In this document: positions 18,207 through 27,141 of the stretch, one piece after another
Numbering within the stretch: the stretch's first letter is position 1
Layout: the number at the start of each line of letters is the position of its first letter
Source of the DNA: Thermoplasmata archaeon
Lineage (GTDB): Archaea > Thermoplasmatota > Thermoplasmata > Methanomassiliicoccales > Methanomethylophilaceae
Direction: 5' to 3'
Length of the DNA stretch: 64,000 nucleotides
Assembly (NCBI GenBank): GCA_015063245.1
Contig: SUSV01000007.1
Location: 1-64,000, forward strand
Translations under genes and position numbers: made by a program
Notes under the pieces: generated by a model
Told to the model about the DNA's origin: nothing
Databases searched by the model: none
Seen by the model: the letters and a program-made list of their open reading frames with translations, nothing else

Positions 18207-19838
18207 ATGACATTAACGTCAGTTGAATACACGGCACAGAAGGGCCTTCCCAAAAAGACCCGTTCTATCTGTCCGGAATGTGGAAAGATCATCGAGGCCA
18301 ACATCTTCGAGAAAGACGGCATGGTGATGATGGAGAAGGAATGTCCCGATCACGGCCGCTTCAGCGATAAGATCTGGACCGATGTGGAACTCTACCTCAA
18401 GGCTGAGAAGTTCGCAGCCGACGGAATAGGAATCCACAATTCGATGAATGAGACTATCAAGGACAACGACGACGTCGCCAACGTAGTCATCGACGGAGAG
18501 AGGTTCGACATGCTCTCCTGTACGATGATCGCCAACGTCGATCTCACCAACAGGTGCAACATGCACTGCCCCATATGTTTCGCCAACGCGAACGACCAGG
18601 GATATGTGTACGAGCCCACATTCGACGAGGTGCACAAGATGCTCGTCGCGCTCAGGTCCGAGAAGCCCATCGCAAACACAGCCGTTCAGTTCGCTGGCGG
18701 AGAGCCCACTGTCCATCCCAGGTTCATAGACATCGTCGCAGACGCGAAGAAGCTCGGTTTCGCTCAGGTGCAGGTAGCAACCAACGGATTGGAGTTCGCA
18801 TACCACTATGACTTCCTCAAGGCTGCGAAGCTCGCAGGCCTCAACACCATCTACCTCCAGTTCGACGGATTGGATGACGAGATCTACCTCAGGGTCAGAG
18901 GAAGGAAGATGTGGACCAACAAGCAAAAGGTCATCGAGAACTGCAGGAAGCTCAACGAGGAGGGACTCCACAGCCCGTCCATCGTTCTAGTCCCCGTCAT
19001 CATCAACGGTGTCAACGACAACCTTGTGGGGGACATAATCAATTTCGCATTCGAGAACTCCGATGTCATCAGAGGAGTCAACTTCCAGCCAGTCGCATTC
19101 ACCGGCAGGGTCACGAAGGAGGAGCTCGAGTCAGGAAGGTTCACGCTCACGGACCTGGTCGACAGGGTGGAGAAGCAGACAGGATACGCCACGAAGGACG
19201 ATTGGTACCCCGTCCCCGTCGTAGCCCCCATCTCCAAGTTCGCCTCGATCTACCTAGGTCATACCAAAGTAACATTCACAACTCACCCCCACTGCGGATT
19301 GGCGACATACCTCTTCCAGAACGATAAGGGCGAGGTAGTCCCGTTCCCCAGGTTCATCGACATCGAGAGGTTCGCTCTCGAGCTGAACAAGATCTCCGAC
19401 AGGATGGAGAATGCCAAGTTCAAGAAGCTGTATGCGATGAAGCTCGTCAAGCTCCTCAACAGCTGCATAGATGAGAGCAAGATGCCCGAGGGACTCACCA
19501 AGAAGAAGTTCGTCAACATGATGAAGGGTGTCATGGGAAGCGATTCGAAGACCGCCCTCGCGAACTTCTCATGGAAGATGATGCTCGTGGCCGGAATGCA
19601 CTTCCAGGACAGCTACAACTACGATCTCGAGAGGGTCAGGCGCTGCGGTGTCCACTACATCACCCCCGACTGCCGTCTCTACCCATTCTGCGCGTACAAC
19701 AGCGGGCCTGAGTTCCGCAGGGAGATCGAGGCCAAGTTCTCCATCCCCCTCGAGGAGTGGAAGAAGCTCCATAAGGAGGAGGCCGACAAGATCGACGCCG
19801 CGCTTATCGTCCCTATCGACGAAAGAGGACCGGAGTGA
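18207..19838 (+). CDS. Radical SAM protein, tetraether lipid synthase (Tes/MJ0619-like)
   Basis: The radical SAM signature CNMHCPICF lies near residue 117, preceded by an N-terminal zinc-ribbon-like segment (CPECGKIIEANIFEKDG, then CPDHGRF). GGEP (AGGEPTVHP) and a C-terminal cysteine cluster (RRCGVHYITPDCRLYPFC) follow. This architecture matches the MJ0619 family, first described as a pterin methylase and later shown to join archaeal lipid tails into tetraethers. The 543-residue length fits. It is followed after 5 bases by a ferredoxin and then geranylgeranyl reductase, which strongly supports a lipid role. A TATA-like TTTATACC about 30 bases before the ATG suggests a leaderless transcript. 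Confidence 0.85.
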   Translation: MTLTSVEYTAQKGLPKKTRSICPECGKIIEANIFEKDGMVMMEKECPDHGRFSDKIWTDVELYLKAEKFAADGIGIHNSMNETIKDNDDVANVVIDGERFDMLSCTMIANVDLTNRCNMHCPICFANANDQGYVYEPTFDEVHKMLVALRSEKPIANTAVQFAGGEPTVHPRFIDIVADAKKLGFAQVQVATNGLEFAYHYDFLKAAKLAGLNTIYLQFDGLDDEIYLRVRGRKMWTNKQKVIENCRKLNEEGLHSPSIVLVPVIINGVNDNLVGDIINFAFENSDVIRGVNFQPVAFTGRVTKEELESGRFTLTDLVDRVEKQTGYATKDDWYPVPVVAPISKFASIYLGHTKVTFTTHPHCGLATYLFQNDKGEVVPFPRFIDIERFALELNKISDRMENAKFKKLYAMKLVKLLNSCIDESKMPEGLTKKKFVNMMKGVMGSDSKTALANFSWKMMLVAGMHFQDSYNYDLERVRRCGVHYITPDCRLYPFCAYNSGPEFRREIEAKFSIPLEEWKKLHKEEADKIDAALIVPIDERGPE

Positions 19839-19843
19839 ACAAC

Positions 19844-20011
19844 ATGATAACAGTTAACGTAGACAAATGCCTCCACTGCGGTGGATGCGTGGGATCATGT
19901 CCCAAGAACGCCATATTCCTCAACGACTTCGTTCTGGAATTCAACAACGACTGCATCAACTGCGGGATCTGCGTGAGGCTCTGCCCCGTAGGCGCACTTT
20001 CGAAGGAGTGA
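19844..20011 (+). CDS. Small 2[4Fe-4S] ferredoxin
   Basis: This 55-residue protein is too short for the supplied ORF track. It contains two classical cluster motifs, CLHCGGCVGSCPKNAI and CINCGICVRLCPVGAL, and little else, so it is a dedicated electron carrier. The start is ATG 19844, 5 bases after the tes-like stop, and the reductase gene starts 5 bases after its own TGA. In Methanosarcina a ferredoxin next to geranylgeranyl reductase is known to deliver electrons for lipid saturation; the same role is inferred here, possibly also serving the radical SAM enzyme. Confidence 0.93.
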   Translation: MITVNVDKCLHCGGCVGSCPKNAIFLNDFVLEFNNDCINCGICVRLCPVGALSKE

Positions 20012-20016
20012 GAAGC

Positions 20017-21207
20017 ATGAAGACATACACATGTGACGTCGTGATCGTCGGAGCGGGACCCGCAGGAAGCATGGCGGCCAAGTTCTGTGCCCTCGGAGGC
20101 ATGGACACCATCCTCCTCGAGAAGAAGGCCGAGATCGGAGCACCCCTCAGGTGCGCCGAGGGAGTCTCCAAGGCATGGCTGGACGAGTGCGGTATCGAGG
20201 CCGACCCTACCTGGATTAGGGCGGACATGAAGGGAGCCATCATCAAATCGGTGAAGGGAACGACATATCAGCTGGACGAGTCCAAGGCCGGGAACGAGGT
20301 CGGATACGTCCTCGAGAGGCACCTCTTCGACAAGGCGCTCGCAAAGGACGCCGCCAACGCAGGCGCCAAGATCATGATGAGGACCTCCTGTACCGGAGTC
20401 ATCCGCGAGGACGGGAAGCTCGTCGGCATCAAGGCCAAGAGCATGGGAGAGGAGATCGAGATCCGTGCCAAGGTCATCGTCGGTGCGGACGGATACGAGT
20501 CCCAGGTCGGAAGGTGGGCCGGAATCGACACCACCCTCAAGCTATCCGATATCGACTCATGCATCCAGTACAGGATGTGCAACATCGACATCACCCCCGA
20601 CTACTGCGAGTTCGTCATCGGATCATGCGCACCCGGAGGATACATCTGGGTCTTCCCCAAGGGAGAGAAGGTCGCCAACGTCGGAATCGGTGTCGCCGGA
20701 CAGCTGTGCAACAAAGGTGCTGACGCCAAGTACTACCTCGATAAATGGATCGCCGAGGACCCCAGGTTCAAGAACGGTCAGATCCTCGAGATCATGGGAG
20801 GATTCGTATCCACATGCCCCGGACTCGATTCGGCCGTGGATGACAACATCATCCTCGTCGGAGACGCGGCAAGGATCATCGACCCCATCACAGGCGGAGG
20901 AATCTGCCACGCATGCAGGACCGGAATGTACGCAGGAAAGGTCCTCTCCGAGTGCAACAAGACCGGAGACTTCTCCAAGAAGGCGCTGCAGCCCTACGAG
21001 AAGATGTGGCGCGACAGGATGGAGGACAAGCTCTTCAGGAACTGGATGGCGAAGGAGAAGCTCGCCACCCTCGACGACGATACCATCGACGAGCTCCTGA
21101 GGCTGATCAGCACCGCGGACATCAAGAACGTCACGGTGTACAACCTCCTGAAGGCCATCAAGGACAAGTTCCCCAAGGTCGTAGAAGGCTTCGAAGACCT
21201 CATCTGA
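20017..21207 (+). CDS. Geranylgeranyl reductase family FAD protein
   Basis: This FAD enzyme saturates the double bonds of geranylgeranyl chains in archaeal ether lipids. The N-terminal dinucleotide fold is VVIVGAGPAGSMAAKFCA, followed by LLEKKAEIGAPLRCAEGV, with GADGYES mid-protein and the second FAD motif ILVGDAARIIDPITGGG. About 396 residues from ATG 20017 is normal. The ORF track extends it to 19867 by reading the ferredoxin gene out of frame; that part is rejected. The adjacent ferredoxin is the likely electron donor. Confidence 0.93.
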   Translation: MKTYTCDVVIVGAGPAGSMAAKFCALGGMDTILLEKKAEIGAPLRCAEGVSKAWLDECGIEADPTWIRADMKGAIIKSVKGTTYQLDESKAGNEVGYVLERHLFDKALAKDAANAGAKIMMRTSCTGVIREDGKLVGIKAKSMGEEIEIRAKVIVGADGYESQVGRWAGIDTTLKLSDIDSCIQYRMCNIDITPDYCEFVIGSCAPGGYIWVFPKGEKVANVGIGVAGQLCNKGADAKYYLDKWIAEDPRFKNGQILEIMGGFVSTCPGLDSAVDDNIILVGDAARIIDPITGGGICHACRTGMYAGKVLSECNKTGDFSKKALQPYEKMWRDRMEDKLFRNWMAKEKLATLDDDTIDELLRLISTADIKNVTVYNLLKAIKDKFPKVVEGFEDLI

Positions 21208-21220
21208 GGCAAAAACAATC

Positions 21221-21234
21221 GGGGGTTCTCCCCC
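21221..21234 (+). terminator. Hairpin between ggr and the convergent HdrD-like gene
   Basis: GGGGG-TTCT-CCCCC followed by TTCTCTTTT lies 13 bases after the geranylgeranyl reductase stop and fits a plus-strand terminator. Confidence 0.6.
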
Positions 21235-21250
21235 TTCTCTTTTACCGGTT

Positions 21251-22297
21251 TCACCAACGCATGCCTTTTGTAGCCTTGGGGATGTATCCGTCGAACCTTG
21301 GTCTGTAGAAATCCTCGCTGTCGGGCTCTATTGGGATGTTGTGATACTTGAATGTGTCCGTGTTGCCTGCCGCCCATGCCACAAGCTCGGGCAGGTAAAG
21401 GACGGGCATGCCCCCGGGCTGAGCGTCATACTTCGTGAAGCATTTGGGGCATGCTACGACTATCAGGCATCCGTTGCCGCACTCCTTCTCCCTGTCCGCC
21501 ATCATGAGCTCTGCGAGGGGAGTATCCTTTCCGCAGCATCCCATGTCGTTGTTGACGAACTCGCATCCGAGCGCATCGATGATAGCCAGCATCTCCTTCT
21601 TGATGGGCATGCATGAGCAGCCGGGTTCTACAGCCACCTTGAATCTCCTCTCGAAACGAGGCAGCTTGTCTATGTGGTTGTATAGGAATGTGATCATGTT
21701 GAGGTTCTTCTCGCCGTTCTCGTCGAGGGCCTCGGTGCAGCCTCCGCACAAGGTGACGATGTCCTTGCCGTTGGCGTTGGAGGTCATCTCGACGATCCTG
21801 TCGTGCCTCTCTGTGCTCTGCATCTCTCTGAACTGCGGGGGCCTCAGACAGCATCCCGAGCCCTTCAGTTCGGAGCACGTCACCCCCACTGCCTTGATGG
21901 CCTTCATCGCGGCATATTCGAGGAACGGGGCCTTGCACTCTATCACGCATCCGGGCATGACGTACACGTCGTCGCCGTCCCAGTCCAGCTGAAGATCTGT
22001 ACGGGACGGGTGATCGGTCTTGGGCATAGCATAGCTAGTGTCCTTGTAGACTTGGGATACGTGGAGGTCGTTCTCCAGTGCTTTGAGGTCTCTCATCACT
22101 GTGAACGGGTCCGATCTCCGGCATACCTGGGAGCAGGTTCCGCACAGTACGCACGTGGAGACATCGGTCTCCCCGCCCAGCATGACTTCATGAGGGTCGA
22201 CCCCTCCATACTTGTTCGCAGGGCAGTACGGCGTGCATTTCCCGCAGCTGATGCACTTCTGCATCAGTCTTGCTACTTCATCCTCGATCATTCCCAT
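21251..22297 (-). CDS. HdrD-like Fe-S oxidoreductase (HdrC-HdrB fusion)
   Basis: The protein combines an N-terminal ferredoxin-like HdrC part, with CISCGKCTPYCP and CVLCGTCSQVC, and a C-terminal HdrB-like part with two cysteine-rich CCG modules: one from PGCVIECK through SGCCLRP to CGGC, one from EPGCSCMP through GCCGKD to CPKC. HdrD-type proteins carry the non-cubane Fe-S site that reduces heterodisulfides or related substrates. At 348 residues it is shorter than Methanosarcina HdrD (about 400), and no HdrE lies next to it, so it may be a paralogue of unknown substrate. It is the last gene of a minus-strand cluster with mevalonate kinase, 5 bases downstream of it. Confidence 0.85.
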   Translation of the reverse strand: MGMIEDEVARLMQKCISCGKCTPYCPANKYGGVDPHEVMLGGETDVSTCVLCGTCSQVCRRSDPFTVMRDLKALENDLHVSQVYKDTSYAMPKTDHPSRTDLQLDWDGDDVYVMPGCVIECKAPFLEYAAMKAIKAVGVTCSELKGSGCCLRPPQFREMQSTERHDRIVEMTSNANGKDIVTLCGGCTEALDENGEKNLNMITFLYNHIDKLPRFERRFKVAVEPGCSCMPIKKEMLAIIDALGCEFVNNDMGCCGKDTPLAELMMADREKECGNGCLIVVACPKCFTKYDAQPGGMPVLYLPELVAWAAGNTDTFKYHNIPIEPDSEDFYRPRFDGYIPKATKGMRW

Positions 22298-22302
22298 AGT
22301 CT

Positions 22303-23283
22303 TCAGCCTCGGTTAATCGGAATATCCAGAGGTGTGCCCTTGGCGATGCCGGTCTCCATCCTGACACCTTCGGAGCCGCTCTTGATGATGAACGGCGTGC
22401 CTCCTCTGGCCTCTATAATCTTGGCGACCTTATCAGGGTCGTCGGTGAGTGCCACCATGCATCCTCCGCCCCCGGATCCCGTGAGCTTAGCTCCGTAAGA
22501 GTACGGCAGCGATGCGTTAACCAGTTTGTTGAGTTCGTTGCAGGAGACACCCAGAATGGACAGGAGTTTGTGATCCTGGGTCATCAGTCTTCCCAGCCTC
22601 TCCTTGTCATTCCTTTTCAGGGCCTGATATCCTTCGAGGGTGACGTTCCCCATCTCCTCGATGATCTCTCCCGCGAAACCATTCTTCTGCTTGAATCTCC
22701 TGATCTTCTCCACCTGCGGTCCCGTGGGAGCCTTGATCCCGGTGTTGCCGATGACGAATGACAGGTCCGGGACCTCGATGTCCGTGACCCTCCAGGTCCT
22801 CTCCCCGCGGGATATGGTCCATAGTTCGCTGGGTTCATCCGGTATGTTGATCGCGATCCCTCCGCCGTGAACGCATGCGGACGCATCCATCGGGGAGCCG
22901 TTGCCCTGCGCATAGAGCTCTGCGCCATATGCCTCCTCGACGATGGCGCGCTCTGTCGGGCACTCCCCTCTTTCGGAGTGTATCGCCAAAGCAAGCGCGG
23001 CGGAAAGAGCGGCGGATGAGCCCATCCCGGATCCGGATGGAACCTCGCTCGCTGTCAGGAAGTCGAGGCTGTAGTTCATGCCCCTTGTGAGATAATTGAA
23101 ATGGGGCTGTCTGCGGAGGTCCACCGACTCGCCGTTGAGGGTAGTCCTGCGACTGCGCCTCACGCTGCAAGTTATCCTGCGGTCCGTGGCGAGAACCACT
23201 GCAGGTTTCCCGTATACCACCGAGTGCTCCCCCAGAACCACGAACTTGCCGGGCGCGGAGGCGGTGAACCAATCGCTAGACAT
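22303..23283 (-). CDS. mvk: Mevalonate kinase (GHMP family)
   Basis: This enzyme phosphorylates mevalonate in the archaeal isoprenoid pathway that feeds membrane lipid synthesis. The GHMP motifs are clear: APGKFVVLGEHSVVYGKPA at the N terminus, the ATP loop PSGSGMGSSAALSAA, and the C-terminal GAKLTGSGGGGCMVAL. The start is ATG 23283 (MSSDWFTASAPGK), overlapping the upstream TGA by one base; the track's 29 extra residues are a shadow. The product is 326 residues. A related GHMP specificity cannot be excluded from sequence alone, but the loops match mevalonate kinase best. Confidence 0.88.
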   Translation of the reverse strand: MSSDWFTASAPGKFVVLGEHSVVYGKPAVVLATDRRITCSVRRSRRTTLNGESVDLRRQPHFNYLTRGMNYSLDFLTASEVPSGSGMGSSAALSAALALAIHSERGECPTERAIVEEAYGAELYAQGNGSPMDASACVHGGGIAINIPDEPSELWTISRGERTWRVTDIEVPDLSFVIGNTGIKAPTGPQVEKIRRFKQKNGFAGEIIEEMGNVTLEGYQALKRNDKERLGRLMTQDHKLLSILGVSCNELNKLVNASLPYSYGAKLTGSGGGGCMVALTDDPDKVAKIIEARGGTPFIIKSGSEGVRMETGIAKGTPLDIPINRG

Positions 23284-23804
23284 CACTGATTCAATCCGTA
23301 CTTGTTCATCTCTTCCCGGATGGCGTCGTTGGGGTTGCGGCCGTTCAGGATCGGCTGGGGGATGCTCCACCAGCCCTCTTCCATGGCGGAGAGCCTCAAC
23401 TCGAAATCATCATCCGATTCGTTGGGCTTCTGCTCCACCTTCTGGAGCTCCTCCATGACGGCATCCACCAGGTTCACGTTGAATTTCATGTTCACGAGGT
23501 TCATCCCTATGAACGAGTCGAGGCTGACGGCAACCTCCTCCCTGTATTCCGGAGGAAGGCATTCCATTACCATGTCCAGGACGCCGTGGGCGGTCGCCTT
23601 GAAGATGAATGAGATCTTTCCTTCGAGAGGGAGGTCATTGTCGTTCATGGTGTCCTCCATGAGCCTCTTCCCGAACAGGGCCTCCATGGCCACCGCTCTG
23701 TTGGGGTTCTTTCCGAATGAGTACTCGAAGAGGAGTTCCTCGGGGCTCTTCTCGGGTTCGGGGTCTCCGAAGAGACCTGCATTGGGATCCAATTCGTTTG
23801 ACAT
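23283..23804 (-). CDS. Hypothetical acidic protein
   Basis: I do not recognise this protein of about 173 residues. It is acidic, has no signal peptide, membrane segment or cysteine motif, and looks mainly helical (for example LVDAVMEELQKVEQ). It sits between an aminotransferase and mevalonate kinase with overlapping ends (TGATG), so it is translated from the same mRNA. I prefer ATG 23804 with AGGTG as its ribosome site; the track uses a GTG three codons upstream at 23813. Confidence 0.75.
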   Translation of the reverse strand: MSNELDPNAGLFGDPEPEKSPEELLFEYSFGKNPNRAVAMEALFGKRLMEDTMNDNDLPLEGKISFIFKATAHGVLDMVMECLPPEYREEVAVSLDSFIGMNLVNMKFNVNLVDAVMEELQKVEQKPNESDDDFELRLSAMEEGWWSIPQPILNGRNPNDAIREEMNKYGLNQ

Positions 23805-23809
23805 CTTGA

Positions 23810-24934
23810 TCACCTTAACTTCTTGACTGTTGCTTCCAGGATATCCATTCCTGCATTGATCTTGGTCTCGTCCGCGGCGTATGAGAATCTGAGGTGTCCC
23901 TCTCCGTACTTTCCGAACGCGGAACCGGGGGTGCAGATCAGCCCTGCCTTGATGAGCTCTGCCGCAAGGTCGGCCGATTTCATGTCCATGTCGTATGAGG
24001 GGAATGCGTAGAACGCTCCCTTGGGGGGCTCGATGCTCATGCCGGGGATCTCGTTGATCCTCTTGCAGATGAGGTCCCTTCTGGATTTGTACACCTTCCT
24101 CGCGTTCTCGAGGTAGGGGTCGATGTGGGGAAGGGCATTGAGAATTCCATAGCTGGCGGGCATGTTGGGGCTGGCCACGACGTGGTACTGCATCTTGATC
24201 AGATACTCCATGACCGTCGGGTTGGCGCAGAGGAATCCCATCCTCCAGCCGGTGACGGCCATCATCTTCGAGAAACCGCTGGCGACGATCGCCTTGTCGA
24301 GCTGGTTCATGAAGGAGAGGTGCTTGCCCTCATAGATGAAGGGCTCGTAGACCTCGTCGGCTAGGATCGTGATATCCTTGTCCTCGGCTATGTCGCATAG
24401 CGCCTTGTAGCTCTGCTCGTTGAGGACACCGCCCGTTGGATTGGAGGGGGTCGTGACGACCATCATCCTGGTATTGGGTTTTATCTTCGACTGGATGTCA
24501 TCGATGTCTGGTTGGAAGTCCCCATCCGTCAGCTTGTATTCGGTGTAGCTTCCGCCTGCGAGCTGTGCATGGGGGCCGTAGATGACGAATCCCGGGCTGG
24601 GGACGAGCACATCGTCGCCGGGGTTGATGGTCGACATCGTGATCTCGTAGAGGGCGGACGAACCGCTGGATGTGATCATGATGTTGTCCGCTGTGAGGTC
24701 GCCGTATTTGCTGAACCTCTCGGCCACCGCCTTCCTGAGCTCGGGGATTCCCGCTGTGGGGGCGTACTTGTTGAGCCCCTCTGATGCGGCTTTGTTCATT
24801 CCCTCTATGGCCTCGATGGGCGGAGCGAGATCCGGCTCCCCAAGTCCGAGATTGATGGAGTTGGGTCCTGCCAGGTCGAACATCTTTCTGATACCCGACA
24901 TCGGAATGTCGTTTATCCTCTTGGAGATCTGCAT
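23810..24934 (-). CDS. Pyridoxal-phosphate aminotransferase, class I/II
   Basis: This is a fold-type I aminotransferase of the aspartate aminotransferase group. Visible features are the substrate loop GLGEPDLAPP near the N terminus, TSSGSSALYEI, TPSNPTGGV, DEVYEPF and the PLP lysine in SGFSKMMAVTGWRMGF. The arginine that binds the substrate carboxylate is in LRFSYA. It has 374 residues and starts the minus-strand cluster that leads to mevalonate kinase. A 14-bp palindrome TATACGCGCGTATA lies about 35 bases upstream. The amino donor and acceptor cannot be told from sequence. Confidence 0.92.
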   Translation of the reverse strand: MQISKRINDIPMSGIRKMFDLAGPNSINLGLGEPDLAPPIEAIEGMNKAASEGLNKYAPTAGIPELRKAVAERFSKYGDLTADNIMITSSGSSALYEITMSTINPGDDVLVPSPGFVIYGPHAQLAGGSYTEYKLTDGDFQPDIDDIQSKIKPNTRMMVVTTPSNPTGGVLNEQSYKALCDIAEDKDITILADEVYEPFIYEGKHLSFMNQLDKAIVASGFSKMMAVTGWRMGFLCANPTVMEYLIKMQYHVVASPNMPASYGILNALPHIDPYLENARKVYKSRRDLICKRINEIPGMSIEPPKGAFYAFPSYDMDMKSADLAAELIKAGLICTPGSAFGKYGEGHLRFSYAADETKINAGMDILEATVKKLR

Positions 24935-24967
24935 GAATGCCTGGATGACTTATCCGTTATTTTAGCA

Positions 24968-24981
24968 TATACGCGCGTATA
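24968..24981. repeat. 14-bp palindrome in the promoter region of the aminotransferase
   Basis: TATACGCGCGTATA is perfectly self-complementary and lies about 35 bases upstream of the aminotransferase start, near where a regulator or TATA element would sit. CGCGCG-rich spots also occur near other promoters in this window (for example about 18155 and 28456), so this may be compositional. Confidence 0.3.
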
Positions 24982-24999
24982 CATGCCATATAGAATGGG

Positions 25000-27141
25000 T
25001 CAGAGCTCGAAATCGAAGTCCAGCCTGTGGGATGCGAACTCCTTTATGAGAAGGGAATCGGGGATGAACTTGTCGTATTTCCCGTATCTGAGGAGGTCCT
25101 CGTCATAGATCAGTGATATGGGGTCGTGGCTGTCGATGTATCTGTTGACCTTCCCGATGATCTGATCGGGACTCAGGTTGCTGCGGATGTCGATGTAATA
25201 GGGCTGGAATGCACGGACCTTGTCGGTCCCGATGGTCTTCTGGAGGATCCTCCTCAGAGTGTCGAACTGCTTGGTCCCGATCCAGGGGTACATCCTGTAA
25301 CCGCCCTTCCTTTCAGAGAACATGTCCGTCATGCCGTTGGACCTTGCCAGCTCCCTGCTTGTGAGGAGCCTCTCCCTCGAGGCCTCGTCGATGTAGGGAT
25401 AATCCTCATCGGACTGAAGCACCTCGAGCATCTTCCTCATGATGCGGGTGTGGGTGGGAGGGGTTCCGGACCTCCATGGGTTGCACGCCTCCCCGTCGGC
25501 CTCCACCACCTCGACCGAGGATTTATCGGCTGAGACCTTGACGACCATCCATACATGGCCTGCGAGCTGGATGAGCTCGTCCACCTGCGGGAGGTTCTGT
25601 ATGGAACCGACCGTCTTCCCTTCGGTCTTGACGATGATCTCCTTCTTGGTGGAGAACACGGAGCAGAACTCGCGGTTGAAGACTATCCTCTCCGCATTCG
25701 GTCCGATGAGCAGGGTGTTGTCGTCCATGACCTCGATGTGCCCGAGGTTGACCAGGTTCTTGATCATCAGCCTGTACTGCTCCTTGGTGATGTTACGGAA
25801 CGGATGGAGCGACAGGACATCGGATACGAGGGACGAGAACTTGGCCCCCAGCCCTGCCCTGAGGTATTCCATGGTCTGATGGTAGAGGAGTCCGAAGGGC
25901 ATATCGTCCGTGTCGGCGGGCTCGGTCCAGCCCTCCCTGAGGACCAGTTCGGACATCGCTATGGCCTTCACCAGGCTCATGCAGACCCCGTCGACGGTGG
26001 ACCACCATTCGTTATCATCCTCGTTGCACATCAGGATGAGCTTCTGGCCGTTGCCCCTCCTTCCCGACCTGCCCATCCTCTGGACGAGCCCGGAGCATGT
26101 GAACGGGGCATCTATCTGCACGATCCTGTCGAGATCGCCGACATCTATCCCCAGCTCGAGGGTGACGGTAGCGACGGTGGTGCTCTTGACCGACGGGTCC
26201 TTGAGCCTCGCCTCCGCATTTTTCCTGTATTCCTTCGAGATGCTGCCATGATGGATGGAGACCTCGTCGGGGAAACCCTTCTTCTCCGATACGATCCTGA
26301 GCGACTTGGCTGTCATTTCCGCATCCTGGCGGCTGTTGGTGAACACTATGCAGTTGTATCCATGCGTTTCCTTGAAGAGCTGGAGATAGTATGCCGTGAC
26401 CGCCTTCTTCCTCTCGATATCGCCGGTGCCCTCATCGGGGAGCGGGAAAGCGTTGTAGTGTATGCGGATGTCCCTCCGGTCGATCGAGCCATCGTACACG
26501 ATGCTTACATGCCTGCCCGTATCGCCTTTCAGCCAATCCGCTGCATCTTCCCTGTCAGCGATGGTCGCCGAGAGTCCGATCCTTCTGGGCTCGCAATGAG
26601 CCAGTACCTCAAGTCTCTGGAGGCAGCAGATGAGCTGCATGCCCCTGTCGGAGTCCATGAACGCATGCACTTCGTCGATGATCACGAACCTCAGGTCGTG
26701 GAATAATCTCTCAATCTCCTCCGGTCTGTACGAGATGATGTTCTGAAGCGATTCCGGGGTGATCTGGAGGATCCCGGAGGGGTTTTCGAGGAGCCTGTCC
26801 TTCGAATTCTGGGAGATGTCTCCGTGCCATCCTGTGATACGCAGCTCCGATTCCCCGAGCACCGGACCCATCCTCTCGAACTGGTCGTCGATGAGCGCTT
26901 TCAACGGACCTATGTACAATGCTCCGATGCCGTCTGCAGGGTTGTTGTAAAGGGAGCCGATGACAGGGAACATCGCCGCCTCGGTCTTACCGCTGGATGT
27001 GCCTGCCGATATCAGGATATGGTCATCCGTGGAGTAGAACGATTCGAAGGTCTGCAGCTGGATCTCCCTGAATCCAGACCATCTGCAGGTGTGGATGTAT
27101 TCCTTGATGAACCACGGCAGCTTCTCGAAGTAATCGGTCAT
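25000..27141 (-). CDS. DEAD/DEAH helicase, Lhr-like (BrxHI-like)
   Basis: This superfamily 2 helicase of 713 residues has Q-motif-like FREIQLQTFESF, motif I SAGTSSGKTEAA, Ia GPLKALI, II DEVH, III LSATI, V TVTLELGIDVGD and VI QRMGRSGRRG. The helicase core takes about the first 400 residues; the remaining 300 resemble the winged-helix and other C-terminal parts of Lhr-type enzymes but are shorter than in true Lhr. Its ATG overlaps the stop of the upstream BrxD-like ATPase gene (ATGA), so the two products are probably made together. In BREX type 2, BrxD and the Lhr-like BrxHI are likewise paired; that comparison is from family knowledge. Confidence 0.88.
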   Translation of the reverse strand: MTDYFEKLPWFIKEYIHTCRWSGFREIQLQTFESFYSTDDHILISAGTSSGKTEAAMFPVIGSLYNNPADGIGALYIGPLKALIDDQFERMGPVLGESELRITGWHGDISQNSKDRLLENPSGILQITPESLQNIISYRPEEIERLFHDLRFVIIDEVHAFMDSDRGMQLICCLQRLEVLAHCEPRRIGLSATIADREDAADWLKGDTGRHVSIVYDGSIDRRDIRIHYNAFPLPDEGTGDIERKKAVTAYYLQLFKETHGYNCIVFTNSRQDAEMTAKSLRIVSEKKGFPDEVSIHHGSISKEYRKNAEARLKDPSVKSTTVATVTLELGIDVGDLDRIVQIDAPFTCSGLVQRMGRSGRRGNGQKLILMCNEDDNEWWSTVDGVCMSLVKAIAMSELVLREGWTEPADTDDMPFGLLYHQTMEYLRAGLGAKFSSLVSDVLSLHPFRNITKEQYRLMIKNLVNLGHIEVMDDNTLLIGPNAERIVFNREFCSVFSTKKEIIVKTEGKTVGSIQNLPQVDELIQLAGHVWMVVKVSADKSSVEVVEADGEACNPWRSGTPPTHTRIMRKMLEVLQSDEDYPYIDEASRERLLTSRELARSNGMTDMFSERKGGYRMYPWIGTKQFDTLRRILQKTIGTDKVRAFQPYYIDIRSNLSPDQIIGKVNRYIDSHDPISLIYDEDLLRYGKYDKFIPDSLLIKEFASHRLDFDFEL

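Noticed and set aside
19867-20016. N-terminal extension of geranylgeranyl reductase
   Set aside because: It reads the ferredoxin gene out of frame; the FAD motif starts just after ATG 20017.
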